64,000 nt of DNA from the NCBI RefSeq assembly GCF_000195295.1, contig NC_015388.1, positions 372,001-436,000 on the forward strand, given 5' to 3'. Shown piece by piece: positions 9,965-18,170 of this stretch. Numbering within the stretch: position 1 is the stretch's first letter; every line of letters starts with the position of its first letter. The DNA is from Desulfobacca acetoxidans DSM 11109. GTDB taxonomy: Bacteria; Desulfobacterota; Desulfobaccia; Desulfobaccales; Desulfobaccaceae. A program made the position numbers and the translations under genes. Below the pieces are notes generated by a model. The model searched no databases. It was not told the origin of the DNA and worked only from the letters and a program-made list of their open reading frames with translations.

Positions 9965-10633
9965 ATGATTACTGCTGAACGAAAACCGATGGCGGAACTC
10001 ATCGAATGCGTCAAGCCGTTTCGCCGCATTTTGCTGGCTGGATGCAATGAGTGCGTCACGGTGTGCGCCGCTGGAGGCCGCAAGGAGGTAGGAATTCTCG
10101 CCTCGGCCCTCAAGATGCACTTCCAGAAGGAAAATCATCCCATTGAAATCAAAGAAATCACTTTAGAGAGACAGTGCGACCCCGAATACGTGGAGCAACT
10201 AGCCCCGCTCATCGAAGAGGTCGACGTCGTGCTCTCCATGGCCTGCGGCTGCGGTGTGCAGGAGGTGGCGCGGCGTTTTAGCCATATGCCCGTTTTCCCT
10301 GCAGTGAACACCAAGTTCATGGGCGCGTCCGAGGCGCCCGGCCTGTGGGCCGAACGGTGTAAGGGATGCGGCGACTGTGTCCTGGGATACACAGGGGGAA
10401 TCTGTCCTATCAGCCGCTGTTCCAAGCAGTTGCTCAATGGTCCCTGTGGCGGCTCAACCAATGGCAAATGCGAAATTAATCCCGATGTTGACTGCGCCTG
10501 GCAGCTCATCTGGGATAGGCTGAAGGCTTTGGGCAAGACTGAACTCTATGAAGAGAACTTACCTGCCAAGGACTGGCGTTCCGGGGGCGGCGGAGGACCT
10601 CGAAAGATTTTTAGAGAGGATTTGGCATCATGA
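9965..10633 (+). CDS. metV: MetV-type iron-sulfur/zinc subunit of methylene-THF reductase
   Basis: A 222-residue Cys-rich protein of the type that accompanies MetF in acetogens and Desulfobacterota. The N-terminal half has GCNECVTVCAAGG near residue 25. The C-terminal domain carries CKGCGDCVLGYTGGICPISRC from about residue 132 and further on GPCGGSTNGKCEINPDVDC. The GPCGG...DC form is the known methylene-THF reductase C-terminal zinc/iron-sulfur domain. A good ribosome site (AAGGAAAAGGAGAG) precedes the ATG. Its stop overlaps the metF start by four bases (ATGA), so a MetV-MetF complex is strongly implied. Confidence 0.9.
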   Translation: MITAERKPMAELIECVKPFRRILLAGCNECVTVCAAGGRKEVGILASALKMHFQKENHPIEIKEITLERQCDPEYVEQLAPLIEEVDVVLSMACGCGVQEVARRFSHMPVFPAVNTKFMGASEAPGLWAERCKGCGDCVLGYTGGICPISRCSKQLLNGPCGGSTNGKCEINPDVDCAWQLIWDRLKALGKTELYEENLPAKDWRSGGGGGPRKIFREDLAS

Positions 10634-11547
10634 AGACGGATAGCACACTGGAAAAGATTTTGGCATCGGGAAAGCTGGCTGTTACTTCCGAGTGTGGGCC
10701 GCCTCGTGGGGCCCTGCCGGAGAAAGTGCGCGAAAAGGCTAATCTGCTCAAGGGCTACGTCGACGCCGTCAACGTCACGGACAACCAGACCGCCATGGTT
10801 AGGATGTCCAGCCTTTCCGCCTGTATTCTCTTAAAGCAACTCGGACTCAACCCCATTTTGCAGATGGTCACCCGGGATCGAAACCGTCTGGCAATGCAGA
10901 GCGATATCCTCGGCGCCTACGCCCACGGGATCGATAACATGCTCTGCCTCTCTGGCGATCATACGTCCTTCGGTGATCATCCCATGGCCGCCTGTGTCCA
11001 TGACATCGATTCGATTCAATTGATCAACATGGTCAAGAACATGCGGGATGAAGGGAAGTTTCAGGGCGGCGAGAAGATCGACGGTCCGCCCAAGATGTTC
11101 ATCGGCGCCGCGGCCAACCCTTTCGCCGACCCCTTCGAACTGCGCGTCGCCCGCCTTGCCAAAAAGGTCAAGGCCGGCGTCGAATTTATCCAGACCCAAT
11201 GTATCTTTAATCTGGATAAATTCGAGAAGTGGATGGAAGGCGTCCGTGACCGGGGTCTGGATGAGAAGGTCTATATCCTGGCCGGTATTACCCCGATGAA
11301 ATCGGTCGGCATGGCCAAATACATGAAGAACAAGGTTCCCGGCATGGATGTGCCCGATGATGTCGTCAAGCGCATGGCCGGGGTTCCCAAAGAAAAACAG
11401 GCTGAAGAGGGCATCAAGATCTGCGTCGAAAGCATTCAGCGCCTTAAAGAAGTTAAAGGCGTCAAAGGCTTCCACATCATGGCTATCGAGTGGGAGCAGA
11501 AGGTTCCCGAGATTGTCGAAAAGGCGGGTCTGTTGCCGCGGCCCTAA
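10630..11547 (+). CDS. metF: methylenetetrahydrofolate reductase MetF
   Basis: Interconverts methylene- and methyl-tetrahydrofolate, the last step of the methyl branch of the Wood-Ljungdahl pathway; in an acetate oxidiser it would run in the oxidative direction. The 305-residue protein is a TIM barrel with typical features: SECGPPRG at the N terminus, VNVTDNQ near residue 38, LCLSGDHTSFGDHP near residue 105, FIQTQCIF near residue 190 and YILAGITP near residue 215. It starts inside the metV stop. It is the last gene of the four-gene operon and is followed by a clear terminator. Electron donor or acceptor is probably the HdrA-MvhD complex instead of free NAD(P)H. Confidence 0.95.
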   Translation: MKTDSTLEKILASGKLAVTSECGPPRGALPEKVREKANLLKGYVDAVNVTDNQTAMVRMSSLSACILLKQLGLNPILQMVTRDRNRLAMQSDILGAYAHGIDNMLCLSGDHTSFGDHPMAACVHDIDSIQLINMVKNMRDEGKFQGGEKIDGPPKMFIGAAANPFADPFELRVARLAKKVKAGVEFIQTQCIFNLDKFEKWMEGVRDRGLDEKVYILAGITPMKSVGMAKYMKNKVPGMDVPDDVVKRMAGVPKEKQAEEGIKICVESIQRLKEVKGVKGFHIMAIEWEQKVPEIVEKAGLLPRP

Positions 11548-11586
11548 ATAGTTTCAGGTCTGAGGAAACATACCCTTAATTAATTC

Positions 11587-11631
11587 CCCTCACCTCAAGA
11601 GCGTCGTAAACTGAAGTGAGGGGATTTTTTT
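11587..11631 (+). terminator. rho-independent terminator of hdrA-metF operon
   Basis: CCCCTCACCTCA (11587-11598) pairs with TGAAGTGAGGGG (11612-11623) with one mismatch, followed by a run of seven T (11625-11631). It is 40 bases after the metF stop and 30 bases before the livH stop, so it can separate the convergent transcripts. Confidence 0.88.
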
Positions 11632-11660
11632 ATCTCAGACAGGGCAGGTGATTACGCCGA

Positions 11661-12569
11661 TTAAACCTTTTCAAATGTCGGCCGCCCCAAGATGCCGGTT
11701 GGCTTGAATACCAGGAGAATTAGCAGCATTGAAAAAGCAACGCAGTCGCGGTAGGTGGAGGAAGCCAGTAGCACCGGAGTGAATATTTCTACCGCACCCA
11801 AGAGAAAGCCCCCCAGCATGGCTCCCCGGATATTACCGATGCCGCCGACTACGGCGGAAATGAAGGCCCACCAACCGATGCGAATCCCCATATAGGGATC
11901 AAGCACGGGATATGCCAGACCATAGAGCAGCCCCCCAGCTCCGGCGATAGCTGAACCGATGGCAAACGTCAGGGAGATCACCCGATTCACCGGAACTCCC
12001 ATAAGGGGCGCAACCTGGCAATCATAGGAAATGGCCCGCATGGCCATGCCGGTCATAGTGTGTCGGACCACCCAGTCCAACAGGAGCATGAGCCCGATAG
12101 CCACGATGATGATCAAGATCTGGATATTGGTAAACGATATCCCGGCCCAGGAAAGTTGTTGCACCGGAATAATGGCCGGAATCTGCCGAGGTTCGGGACC
12201 GATGGTGGCCAAGGTGAAGTTTTCCAGGAAAAGCCCTACACCGAGGGCGGTAATGACTGCCGAAACGCGTGGGGCCTGTCTCAAGGGACGATAGGCCAGG
12301 CGTTCGATGGCAACTCCCAAAACAGCCGTCAAGGTCATGGAGAACAGGAGGGCACCAAGAAAGACAAACATCGCCGGGAACGTCAGGTTTAATCCCAATA
12401 GAAAACAGGCGGCCCACATGGCCAGATAGGCGCCCACCATGAAGATATCACCATGGGCGAAATTGATCATGGTGAGGATACCATATACCATAGAGTAGCC
12501 CAAGGCGATCAGGGCGTAAACGCTTCCCAATTGCAGGGCGTTGAGGAGGTATTGGAGTGCTAGAGCCAT
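11661..12569 (-). CDS. livH: branched-chain amino-acid ABC permease LivH
   Basis: Membrane permease of the Liv transporter, 302 residues with about eight hydrophobic spans. It opens with the family hallmark QYLLNALQLGSVYALIALG and continues MVYGILTMINFAHGD near residue 27. It ends with VFKPTGILGRPTFEKV, as in many LivH. It follows livK by 60 bases. Downstream, where livM would normally follow, the transcript meets the convergent metF terminator. Confidence 0.93.
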   Translation of the reverse strand: MALALQYLLNALQLGSVYALIALGYSMVYGILTMINFAHGDIFMVGAYLAMWAACFLLGLNLTFPAMFVFLGALLFSMTLTAVLGVAIERLAYRPLRQAPRVSAVITALGVGLFLENFTLATIGPEPRQIPAIIPVQQLSWAGISFTNIQILIIIVAIGLMLLLDWVVRHTMTGMAMRAISYDCQVAPLMGVPVNRVISLTFAIGSAIAGAGGLLYGLAYPVLDPYMGIRIGWWAFISAVVGGIGNIRGAMLGGFLLGAVEIFTPVLLASSTYRDCVAFSMLLILLVFKPTGILGRPTFEKV

Positions 12570-12629
12570 CCTGCCTAATTACCTAACGCGATGCAACAAG
12601 CGTCTGCCATCTTTCGAGTATGATGGAGA

Positions 12630-13781
12630 TCATGGCTGCACGGTGGCAAAATACTTGAATTGCCCGTCACGAATCTGCAGAATAACGGCGCTCTTGATGG
12701 GATCGCCACTGCCTCTAAAGGTCATCCTGCCGGTGACGCCTTCGTATTCCGTAATCTGTGCTAGGGCATCCCGCACCTTGCCCCGATCAAGCGAACCGGC
12801 TTGAATGATAGCCTGGCAAAGCAGCAGACCGGCGTCATAAGTCAACGCTGCAACGTCGTCAGGTTTTTTCCCGTAGCATGTCTCATATTCACTGATGAAT
12901 TTCTGCGCTCTGGGGGAGGCTAGGTCAGGTGCGTAGTGCGTACTGAAATATGCCCCTTCCAACTCCTGACCACCAAGTTTGAGCAACTCCTGGCTGCCCC
13001 AGGAATCTGAGCCGATGATGTCGCCAATTAGTCCTTGGTTGCGGGCCTGCTTCACCTGGAGAGGTACCTCATTGTAATAGTTGGGCAGAAACAACAATTG
13101 AGGATTAGTCGCCTTAATAGTAGTAAGCTGGGAAGAGAAATCTTTATCGCCCGTAGTGTAGGAAGCGAAGGCAACGACCTTGCCGCCGTCGGCCTCAAAA
13201 AACTTCTTAAAAAATTCAGCAATACCCTTGTTATATTCGCTGGCCACATCATACAGTACCGCCGCGGTGCCGACCCGGAGTTTTTGGCGGGCGAACTTGG
13301 CCATTACCTGTCCTTGAAAATCATCAATGAAGCACGCCCGAAAAATGAACTTTTTGCCTTCGGTAGTCTTGGGATTGGTAGACCAGGGGCTGATCATGAT
13401 GACGCCGTTGTCCTCACAGATGCGGGCGGCGGGGATGGCATTGCCGGAGGCGTTGGGACCGATGATGGCCAAGACATTATTCTGATTGATCAACTTCTGA
13501 GCCGCGGCGGCGGCGGACTCCGCCTTGTCTTCGTTGTCTTCGATAAATAATCGTACCGGAAGGGCTTTATTACCTACCTTGAGGCCGCCCCCCTGATTAA
13601 TCTGGGCCGCCAAATACTCGGCCGCCTTTTTGCAAGAATCACCCACCGTCGGCTTGCTGCCAGTCAGCTCAGCATTTATCCCGAGACGTACTTCCGGCTC
13701 GGTCCTGGTGCTGCAACCGCAACATATTAGACTAAAGACCAACCAAACAAGGCACATAAACGGCCACTTGCCCCTTTGCAT
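12630..13781 (-). CDS. livK: branched-chain amino-acid ABC transporter substrate-binding protein LivK-like
   Basis: Periplasmic binding protein of 383 residues. A hydrophobic signal segment with several cysteines (residues 7-24, ending CCGC) suggests export, possibly as a lipoprotein. The mature part starts VRLGINAELTGSKPTVG, the usual type-I solute-binding fold, and has LAIIGPNASGNAIPAA near residue 110 and DAGLLLCQAI near residue 320. AAGGGG lies before the ATG. As first gene of the minus-strand operon it has a likely promoter at 13895-13924. The true ligand could be any small amino or organic acid. Confidence 0.92.
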   Translation of the reverse strand: MQRGKWPFMCLVWLVFSLICCGCSTRTEPEVRLGINAELTGSKPTVGDSCKKAAEYLAAQINQGGGLKVGNKALPVRLFIEDNEDKAESAAAAAQKLINQNNVLAIIGPNASGNAIPAARICEDNGVIMISPWSTNPKTTEGKKFIFRACFIDDFQGQVMAKFARQKLRVGTAAVLYDVASEYNKGIAEFFKKFFEADGGKVVAFASYTTGDKDFSSQLTTIKATNPQLLFLPNYYNEVPLQVKQARNQGLIGDIIGSDSWGSQELLKLGGQELEGAYFSTHYAPDLASPRAQKFISEYETCYGKKPDDVAALTYDAGLLLCQAIIQAGSLDRGKVRDALAQITEYEGVTGRMTFRGSGDPIKSAVILQIRDGQFKYFATVQP

Positions 13782-13894
13782 ACCCTGAGCACCCCTTTCC
13801 TTGATGTGTTAGGTGCCGCCGTCTTTGCCACACTCCCACCTACGGAGCCAAGCAAAGAAAGGCGGGCGGATACATCCGGCCTCTTGATACCGGC

Positions 13895-13924
13895 AATCTA
13901 ACAGAAAACCGCTAAAACCGTCAA
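13895..13924 (-). promoter_or_regulatory. sigma-70-type promoter candidate for livK
   Basis: Read on the minus strand: TTGACG, an 18-base spacer, TAGATT. It lies about 115 bases before the livK start. The match is moderate. Confidence 0.45.
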
Positions 13925-14232
13925 CGTGAAAAAGTTCGGCGGTTGGATTGGTTATTTAATCCAGGACTCAGGACTTTCGGTTAGTTTATGATTATCCGGT
14001 TCGGTCATACTCATCTAACTGAAATGCTATTTATCTGGTAAATAATGCGAACCGAATGAACAGCGTTGGGGTTTACTGCAAGGAGGCTAATACAGCTAAA
14101 CGTTTACTTTTGATGTAGGGATACAAATAAACCTCTGGTGAGGGAAGCACATAAGACATTGATTTATCGGCTCGGCACTAAAAGTTTTGAATAATATTCT
14201 TTAAGAAATTATTTTACAGTCTGAAAGATTTC

Positions 14233-14261
14233 TTGACATAGTTTAATAAGTTAGGTATAAA
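14233..14261 (+). promoter_or_regulatory. sigma-70-type promoter of the mucR-like gene
   Basis: TTGACA at 14233-14238, a 17-base spacer, TATAAA at 14256-14261. The surrounding DNA is very AT-rich. Transcription would begin near 14268, giving a leader of about 98 bases before the mucR-like ATG. Confidence 0.8.
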
Positions 14262-14365
14262 GCGATAATATTATATAGTTAAGTGATTATAAGGGTTGAG
14301 TAGTAAATATTTCAAAAAATCTTAATAATTATTAGAAATATAACTTACAAAAAGGAGAAGGGATC

Positions 14366-14806
14366 ATGGCAACTGAGTTGCTGAAAATGACGGCTCAAAT
14401 TATTACCTCGCATGCATCTATCAGTGAGTTATCTTCCCAAGAGTTAATAAGCGAGATAAAGTCAGTTTATAACACTCTGGCAGAATTGGCCGGGGAAGCG
14501 GCTACAGCCCCTAGCCCTGAAGTAACTCCTACTGAAACTAAAGGAATGACAGGTCTTAAACCAGCTATTCCGGTTGAAGAATCATTGCAGGATGACTATA
14601 TCGTCTGTTTAGAATGTGGTCAGAAGTTCAAGACCCTCAAGGCGCATCTGAGACGGGCGCATCAGATGACACCGGCAGACTACTATGAGCGGTTTGGCCT
14701 GGATGCTAAAAAATATCCCTTGGTGTCTCGCAACTATTCCGAGCAACGTCGACAGTTGGCCAAAGAAAAAGGCCTGGGAGACTTCCGGCGGAGTAAAAAG
14801 GTCTAA
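14366..14806 (+). CDS. MucR/Ros-family zinc-finger transcriptional regulator
   Basis: A 146-residue DNA-binding protein of the MucR/Ros family. The C-terminal domain holds the single zinc finger CLECGQKFKTLKAHLRRAH (about residues 81-99, ligands C, C, H, H), followed by the family motif MTPADYYERFGLDAKKYPLV and SEQRRQLAKEKGLG. The N-terminal 75 residues are Ser/Thr/Glu-rich and less conserved, as usual. AAAAAGGAGAAGGG gives a strong ribosome site. In alphaproteobacteria such proteins bind AT-rich DNA and repress many genes, including their own; the AT-rich upstream DNA fits self-control, which is inference. It stands alone. Confidence 0.92.
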   Translation: MATELLKMTAQIITSHASISELSSQELISEIKSVYNTLAELAGEAATAPSPEVTPTETKGMTGLKPAIPVEESLQDDYIVCLECGQKFKTLKAHLRRAHQMTPADYYERFGLDAKKYPLVSRNYSEQRRQLAKEKGLGDFRRSKKV

Positions 14807-15247
14807 TCGGCATTATCCCGTTCTTTCCATATCAAAAGTCATCATGTTCTGAGGAACACAACGAAGCATGAAAACAGGACCGCGGCAGTAGCTCACAATA
14901 ATGCTTTATCTGCTCACTGCCCACTGCTTTCATACAAATTTTTTTCTCATCGACCATGTTAAACATCAGCGGCGGCCATGGGCCGCCCTATCCCATTATC
15001 GATAATTTATCGGCAATTTACTCATTGGGCGGGCCGCGCCTGCCGTCTTTAAGTGCTGCAAGGAAGACTCTTCTTCGCACATTTGTGGCTTGAAATTCTG
15101 GTCACTCGGGGTATAAAAATAAAACAACCATAGGCCGAGAACCTGAAAAGCTGATGAGCAGGTTGGCACCCAGGAATGGCAGCTATTAATCGGGCAGCGA
15201 TCCCGATTGCCGCGATTTTTTCATTGACGGAATATTCATAAGACATT
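14807..15247. other. spacer between mucR-like gene and pheT
   Basis: A 441-base spacer with no convincing gene. It contains repeat copy B. A GC-rich block at 14965-15045, with GGCGGCCATGGGCCGCC and GGGCGGGCCGCGCC, could fold. No good promoter or ribosome site for pheT was found near 15200-15247. Confidence 0.5.
14841..14933 (-). repeat. dispersed intergenic repeat, copy B (reversed)
   Basis: The reverse complement aligns with copies A and C: GCAGTGGGCAGTGAGCAG, a short A-rich stretch, ATTATTGTGAGC, CCGCGGTCCTG, TTTTCATGCTTCG, TTGTGTTCCTCAGAACATG. Copies B and C are nearly identical over the last 40 bases. Confidence 0.78.
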
Positions 15248-17644
15248 ATGCGACTGAGCATTAATTGGCTAAAAGATTTTGTCGAGGTGGCCGTCCCCCC
15301 GGAAGAGCTGGCGGATCGATTGACGTTGGCGGGGCTGGAGGTCGAGGCGGTGGAAATTCCAGACGTGCGTTTTGTTGGCGTGATGGTCGGCCGGGTCGAG
15401 CAGGTGGCGGCGCATCCGCAGGCCGACCGTCTTAAACTGGCCGATGTTTTTGATGGCCGGCGGCGTTATCGGGTAGTTTGCGGCGCTCCCAATGTCCAAG
15501 CCGGGGGGTTATATCCCTTTGCTCCGGTAGGAGCCGTATTGGCTGATGGGAAGCCTTTAAAGGCCGTCAAATTGCGGGGTATTCTTTCTGAGGGCATGCT
15601 TTTGGCAGAAGATGAGTTAGGCCTTTCAGATGACCACTCCGGACTGATGGAACTGCCCTCTGACCTTACCGTTGGTTCTGATCTGGTCGAGGCCCTGAGC
15701 CTCAGAGATATGGTATTGGAAGTAGCTATCACCCCCAACCGTCCGGACTGTTTGAGCGTCCTGGGGCTGGCCCGCGAGGTATCGGCGTTACTGGATGTTC
15801 CATTGCGTCTGCCGTCCGTGGAATTACAACCCGACACCGAATCCATCCAGCGTTGGGCTGCAGTGGATATTGAGGATCCGGAGAACTGTCCCCGCTACAC
15901 CGCCCGTATGGTGGTTGATCTACAAGTCCGGCCCTCGCCTTTCTGGCTGCGTCGGCGGCTACAGGTCAGCGGCTTCCGGGCCATTAATAATCTGGTAGAT
16001 GTCACCAACTATGTCTTGCTGGAATACGGGCAGCCGCTGCATGCCTTCGATTTCGACTGTTTGCAGGGAGGTCGCATTATTGTTCGCCGACCTCGAACCG
16101 AAGAAACCAGATTCACCACCCTGGACGGGCAGGACCGACCTCTGGCTTGGGAAACTCTCCTAATCTGCGATGCGGCGGTACCTGTGGCTATCGCCGGGGT
16201 TATGGGCGGCCAGGCTTCGGAAGTGACCGGTGATACCCGCCGGGTATTGATTGAGAGTGCCTACTTCAACCCTCCATCCATCCGTCGGGCCTCTAAAAGA
16301 TTGGGATTGTCCAGCGAATCCTCCTATCGTTTTGAACGAGGCATAGATCCGGAGACCCTCCTGCCGGCGCTGGACCGAGCGGCTCAATTAATGGCAGAGT
16401 TTGGGGGCGGCAGAATTTTACATGGACTTATCGATGTCTGTCCCCGACCTATCTCTCGACCCCGCTTGCGGCTCCGCCTCGGGCGCACCAGCGCGGTTTT
16501 AGGAACGCCGCTGGACAAACCGCTGGTCAGCGATATTCTGCGCCGGTTGCAGATGCCGCCGATTACGGAGGATGCGGATGCATTAACCGTGCAGGTGCCA
16601 TCGTATCGCGGTGACCTGACCCGTGAGGTCGACCTCATCGAAGAGGTGGCGCGGTTGCACGGCTATGACAAGATTCCGGTGACGCTCCCCCGGTTGGCTA
16701 TGTCAGCCGCACGCCCCCCCAAAGAAGCCCGCCTGCGGGAAAAGGCCAGGGAATTGCTTTTAGGGATGGGGTTTTTCGAGGTCATTAATTACGCCTTTCA
16801 GCCGGATCGTCTTACAACCCTTCTAGAAGGCGAGGATCCTGATCGGTCCTTTGTGAAAGTGGCCAATCCCATCAGTGAAGAACAGGCGGTCATGCGCCGG
16901 TCGCTGATCCCTGGTCTGCTGCAGAACATGCGGCTTAACGCTGCCCATTTCATTAAAGATGTTAAGATCTTCGAGATCGGCAAGACTTTCTGGCCATGCT
17001 CCGGCGGAAAGCTGCCGGATGAACCTTTGATGCTGGCCGGCCTGCTGACCGGAGCCCGCACCACCCCGGCCTGGAACCTGGCGGAGACCGCGCTCGATTA
17101 CTATGACGTAAAAGGCGTCGTGGAAAATTTATTAGCCGGACTGTTGGTTAACCCGGTCAATTTCAAACCGGCATCAGTTTCCTTCCTGTGTCCCGGCGCC
17201 TTAATACAATCCGGGGAGACTGTCTTGGGCTGGTTTGGAGAGATTCATCCAGACATTGCCGAACAGTTTGATTTGAAACCGCGGGCGTATGTATTTCAAC
17301 TAGATTTTGTCCTTGTGACTGCCGCGGCCAAGGAATGTGCTCACTTCACGCCGCTGCCGCGCTATCCGGCGGTTTATCGGGACCTGGCGGTGACTCTGGC
17401 GGCTTCTTGGCCGTCCGATCAGGTTACCGAAGCCATTTATGCCTTGGGACATCCTTGGTTGGTTGAAGCCCAGCTCTTTGATGTTTATGCCGGCCCACCG
17501 GTTCCTCCGGGCGAGCGCAGCCTGGCCTTCCACCTTCATTACCGGGACCCGGAGCGCACCCTTACTGATGAGGTGGTCGACCCCTGGCACGAGGCCGTCA
17601 TCCAAGGGCTGCAGGAGAAATTTGGCGCCAAACTCCGGACTTGA
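15248..17644 (+). CDS. pheT: phenylalanine-tRNA ligase beta subunit
   Basis: Beta chain of the alpha2-beta2 enzyme that charges tRNA-Phe. At 798 residues it is full length. It starts MRLSINWLKDFVEV, followed by the tRNA-binding OB fold (GRVEQVAAHPQADRLKLADV, about residue 55). The B3/B4 editing region includes NPPSIRRASKRLGLSSESS near residue 340 and RFERGIDPE just after. The B5 domain and the catalytic-like module follow (LIEEVARLHGYDKIP near residue 463). A C-terminal anticodon-binding FDX domain lies at about residues 700-798 (YPAVYRDLAVTLAASW). The alpha gene pheS, normally directly upstream, is not in this window; a MerR-type gene follows directly, as in many relatives. Confidence 0.96.
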   Translation: MRLSINWLKDFVEVAVPPEELADRLTLAGLEVEAVEIPDVRFVGVMVGRVEQVAAHPQADRLKLADVFDGRRRYRVVCGAPNVQAGGLYPFAPVGAVLADGKPLKAVKLRGILSEGMLLAEDELGLSDDHSGLMELPSDLTVGSDLVEALSLRDMVLEVAITPNRPDCLSVLGLAREVSALLDVPLRLPSVELQPDTESIQRWAAVDIEDPENCPRYTARMVVDLQVRPSPFWLRRRLQVSGFRAINNLVDVTNYVLLEYGQPLHAFDFDCLQGGRIIVRRPRTEETRFTTLDGQDRPLAWETLLICDAAVPVAIAGVMGGQASEVTGDTRRVLIESAYFNPPSIRRASKRLGLSSESSYRFERGIDPETLLPALDRAAQLMAEFGGGRILHGLIDVCPRPISRPRLRLRLGRTSAVLGTPLDKPLVSDILRRLQMPPITEDADALTVQVPSYRGDLTREVDLIEEVARLHGYDKIPVTLPRLAMSAARPPKEARLREKARELLLGMGFFEVINYAFQPDRLTTLLEGEDPDRSFVKVANPISEEQAVMRRSLIPGLLQNMRLNAAHFIKDVKIFEIGKTFWPCSGGKLPDEPLMLAGLLTGARTTPAWNLAETALDYYDVKGVVENLLAGLLVNPVNFKPASVSFLCPGALIQSGETVLGWFGEIHPDIAEQFDLKPRAYVFQLDFVLVTAAAKECAHFTPLPRYPAVYRDLAVTLAASWPSDQVTEAIYALGHPWLVEAQLFDVYAGPPVPPGERSLAFHLHYRDPERTLTDEVVDPWHEAVIQGLQEKFGAKLRT

Positions 17645-17649
17645 AGATC

Positions 17650-18048
17650 ATGCAAGCTGGAGATTGTCAATGCCTCAAGACATCGGCGCCAAAAAAATTA
17701 TTTCGCATCGGCGAGGTGAGCCAACTCACCGGTGTCAATCCTCATATATTGCGGTACTGGGAGTCAGAATTGCAGATTCTGACGCCCAACCGCCGTCTCT
17801 CCAAACAGCGCCTGTACCGCCAAGCGGATATTGACCTGATCCTGGAAATCAAACATCTTCTGGAAGAGGAAAGATACACTCTTCAGGGGGTAAAGCAGCA
17901 TCTGAGCCAGAAACATCTCAAAAGTGGTAATGCCGCTGTTGCCAAGACCTCGAAAGCAATGCCGCTTCCCTCTAATGATGCCCTCTATGCATGTATGCAA
18001 GATATTAAGGAGGAACTAAAGTCTATCCGGGATCTGCTGACTGATTGA
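17650..18048 (+). CDS. MerR-family transcriptional regulator
   Basis: A 132-residue protein with an N-terminal winged-helix MerR domain: LFRIGEVSQLTGVNPHILRY, then WESELQILTPNRRLSKQRLY and a coiled-coil segment (EIKHLLEEERYTLQGVKQHL). The C-terminal part has no sensor cysteines, so it is not a metal-sensing MerR; it matches the small MerR protein often placed after pheT. The ATG at 17650 is chosen; the frame also opens with a TTG at 17641 overlapping the pheT stop. Its target is unknown. A hairpin follows its stop at once. Confidence 0.88.
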   Translation: MQAGDCQCLKTSAPKKLFRIGEVSQLTGVNPHILRYWESELQILTPNRRLSKQRLYRQADIDLILEIKHLLEEERYTLQGVKQHLSQKHLKSGNAAVAKTSKAMPLPSNDALYACMQDIKEELKSIRDLLTD

Positions 18049-18052
18049 CCAG

Positions 18053-18072
18053 GAAACGGCGGCTGCCGTTTC
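18053..18072 (+). terminator. hairpin after the MerR-type gene
   Basis: GAAACGGC pairs perfectly with GCCGTTTC around a GGCT loop, five bases after the stop. No T-run follows, so it may slow or protect the transcript rather than terminate it fully. Confidence 0.4.
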
Positions 18073-18170
18073 GCCGCCTCACCTGATCCCTTCCTCCAAG
18101 AAAGTAGAGCGGCTTATAGGAACAAGTATGGGTTCCGGCAGGTGCGATACGTCTACCGGGTCTGCCAGAT

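Larger units (their letters stand above)
13782..14365. other. divergent regulatory spacer between livK and the mucR-like gene
   Basis: A 584-base spacer with no convincing gene. It holds the livK promoter on the minus strand, the mucR promoter on the plus strand, and a strongly AT-rich stretch at 14150-14345. An AAGGAGG near 14081 is not followed by a usable open frame. Confidence 0.6.
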
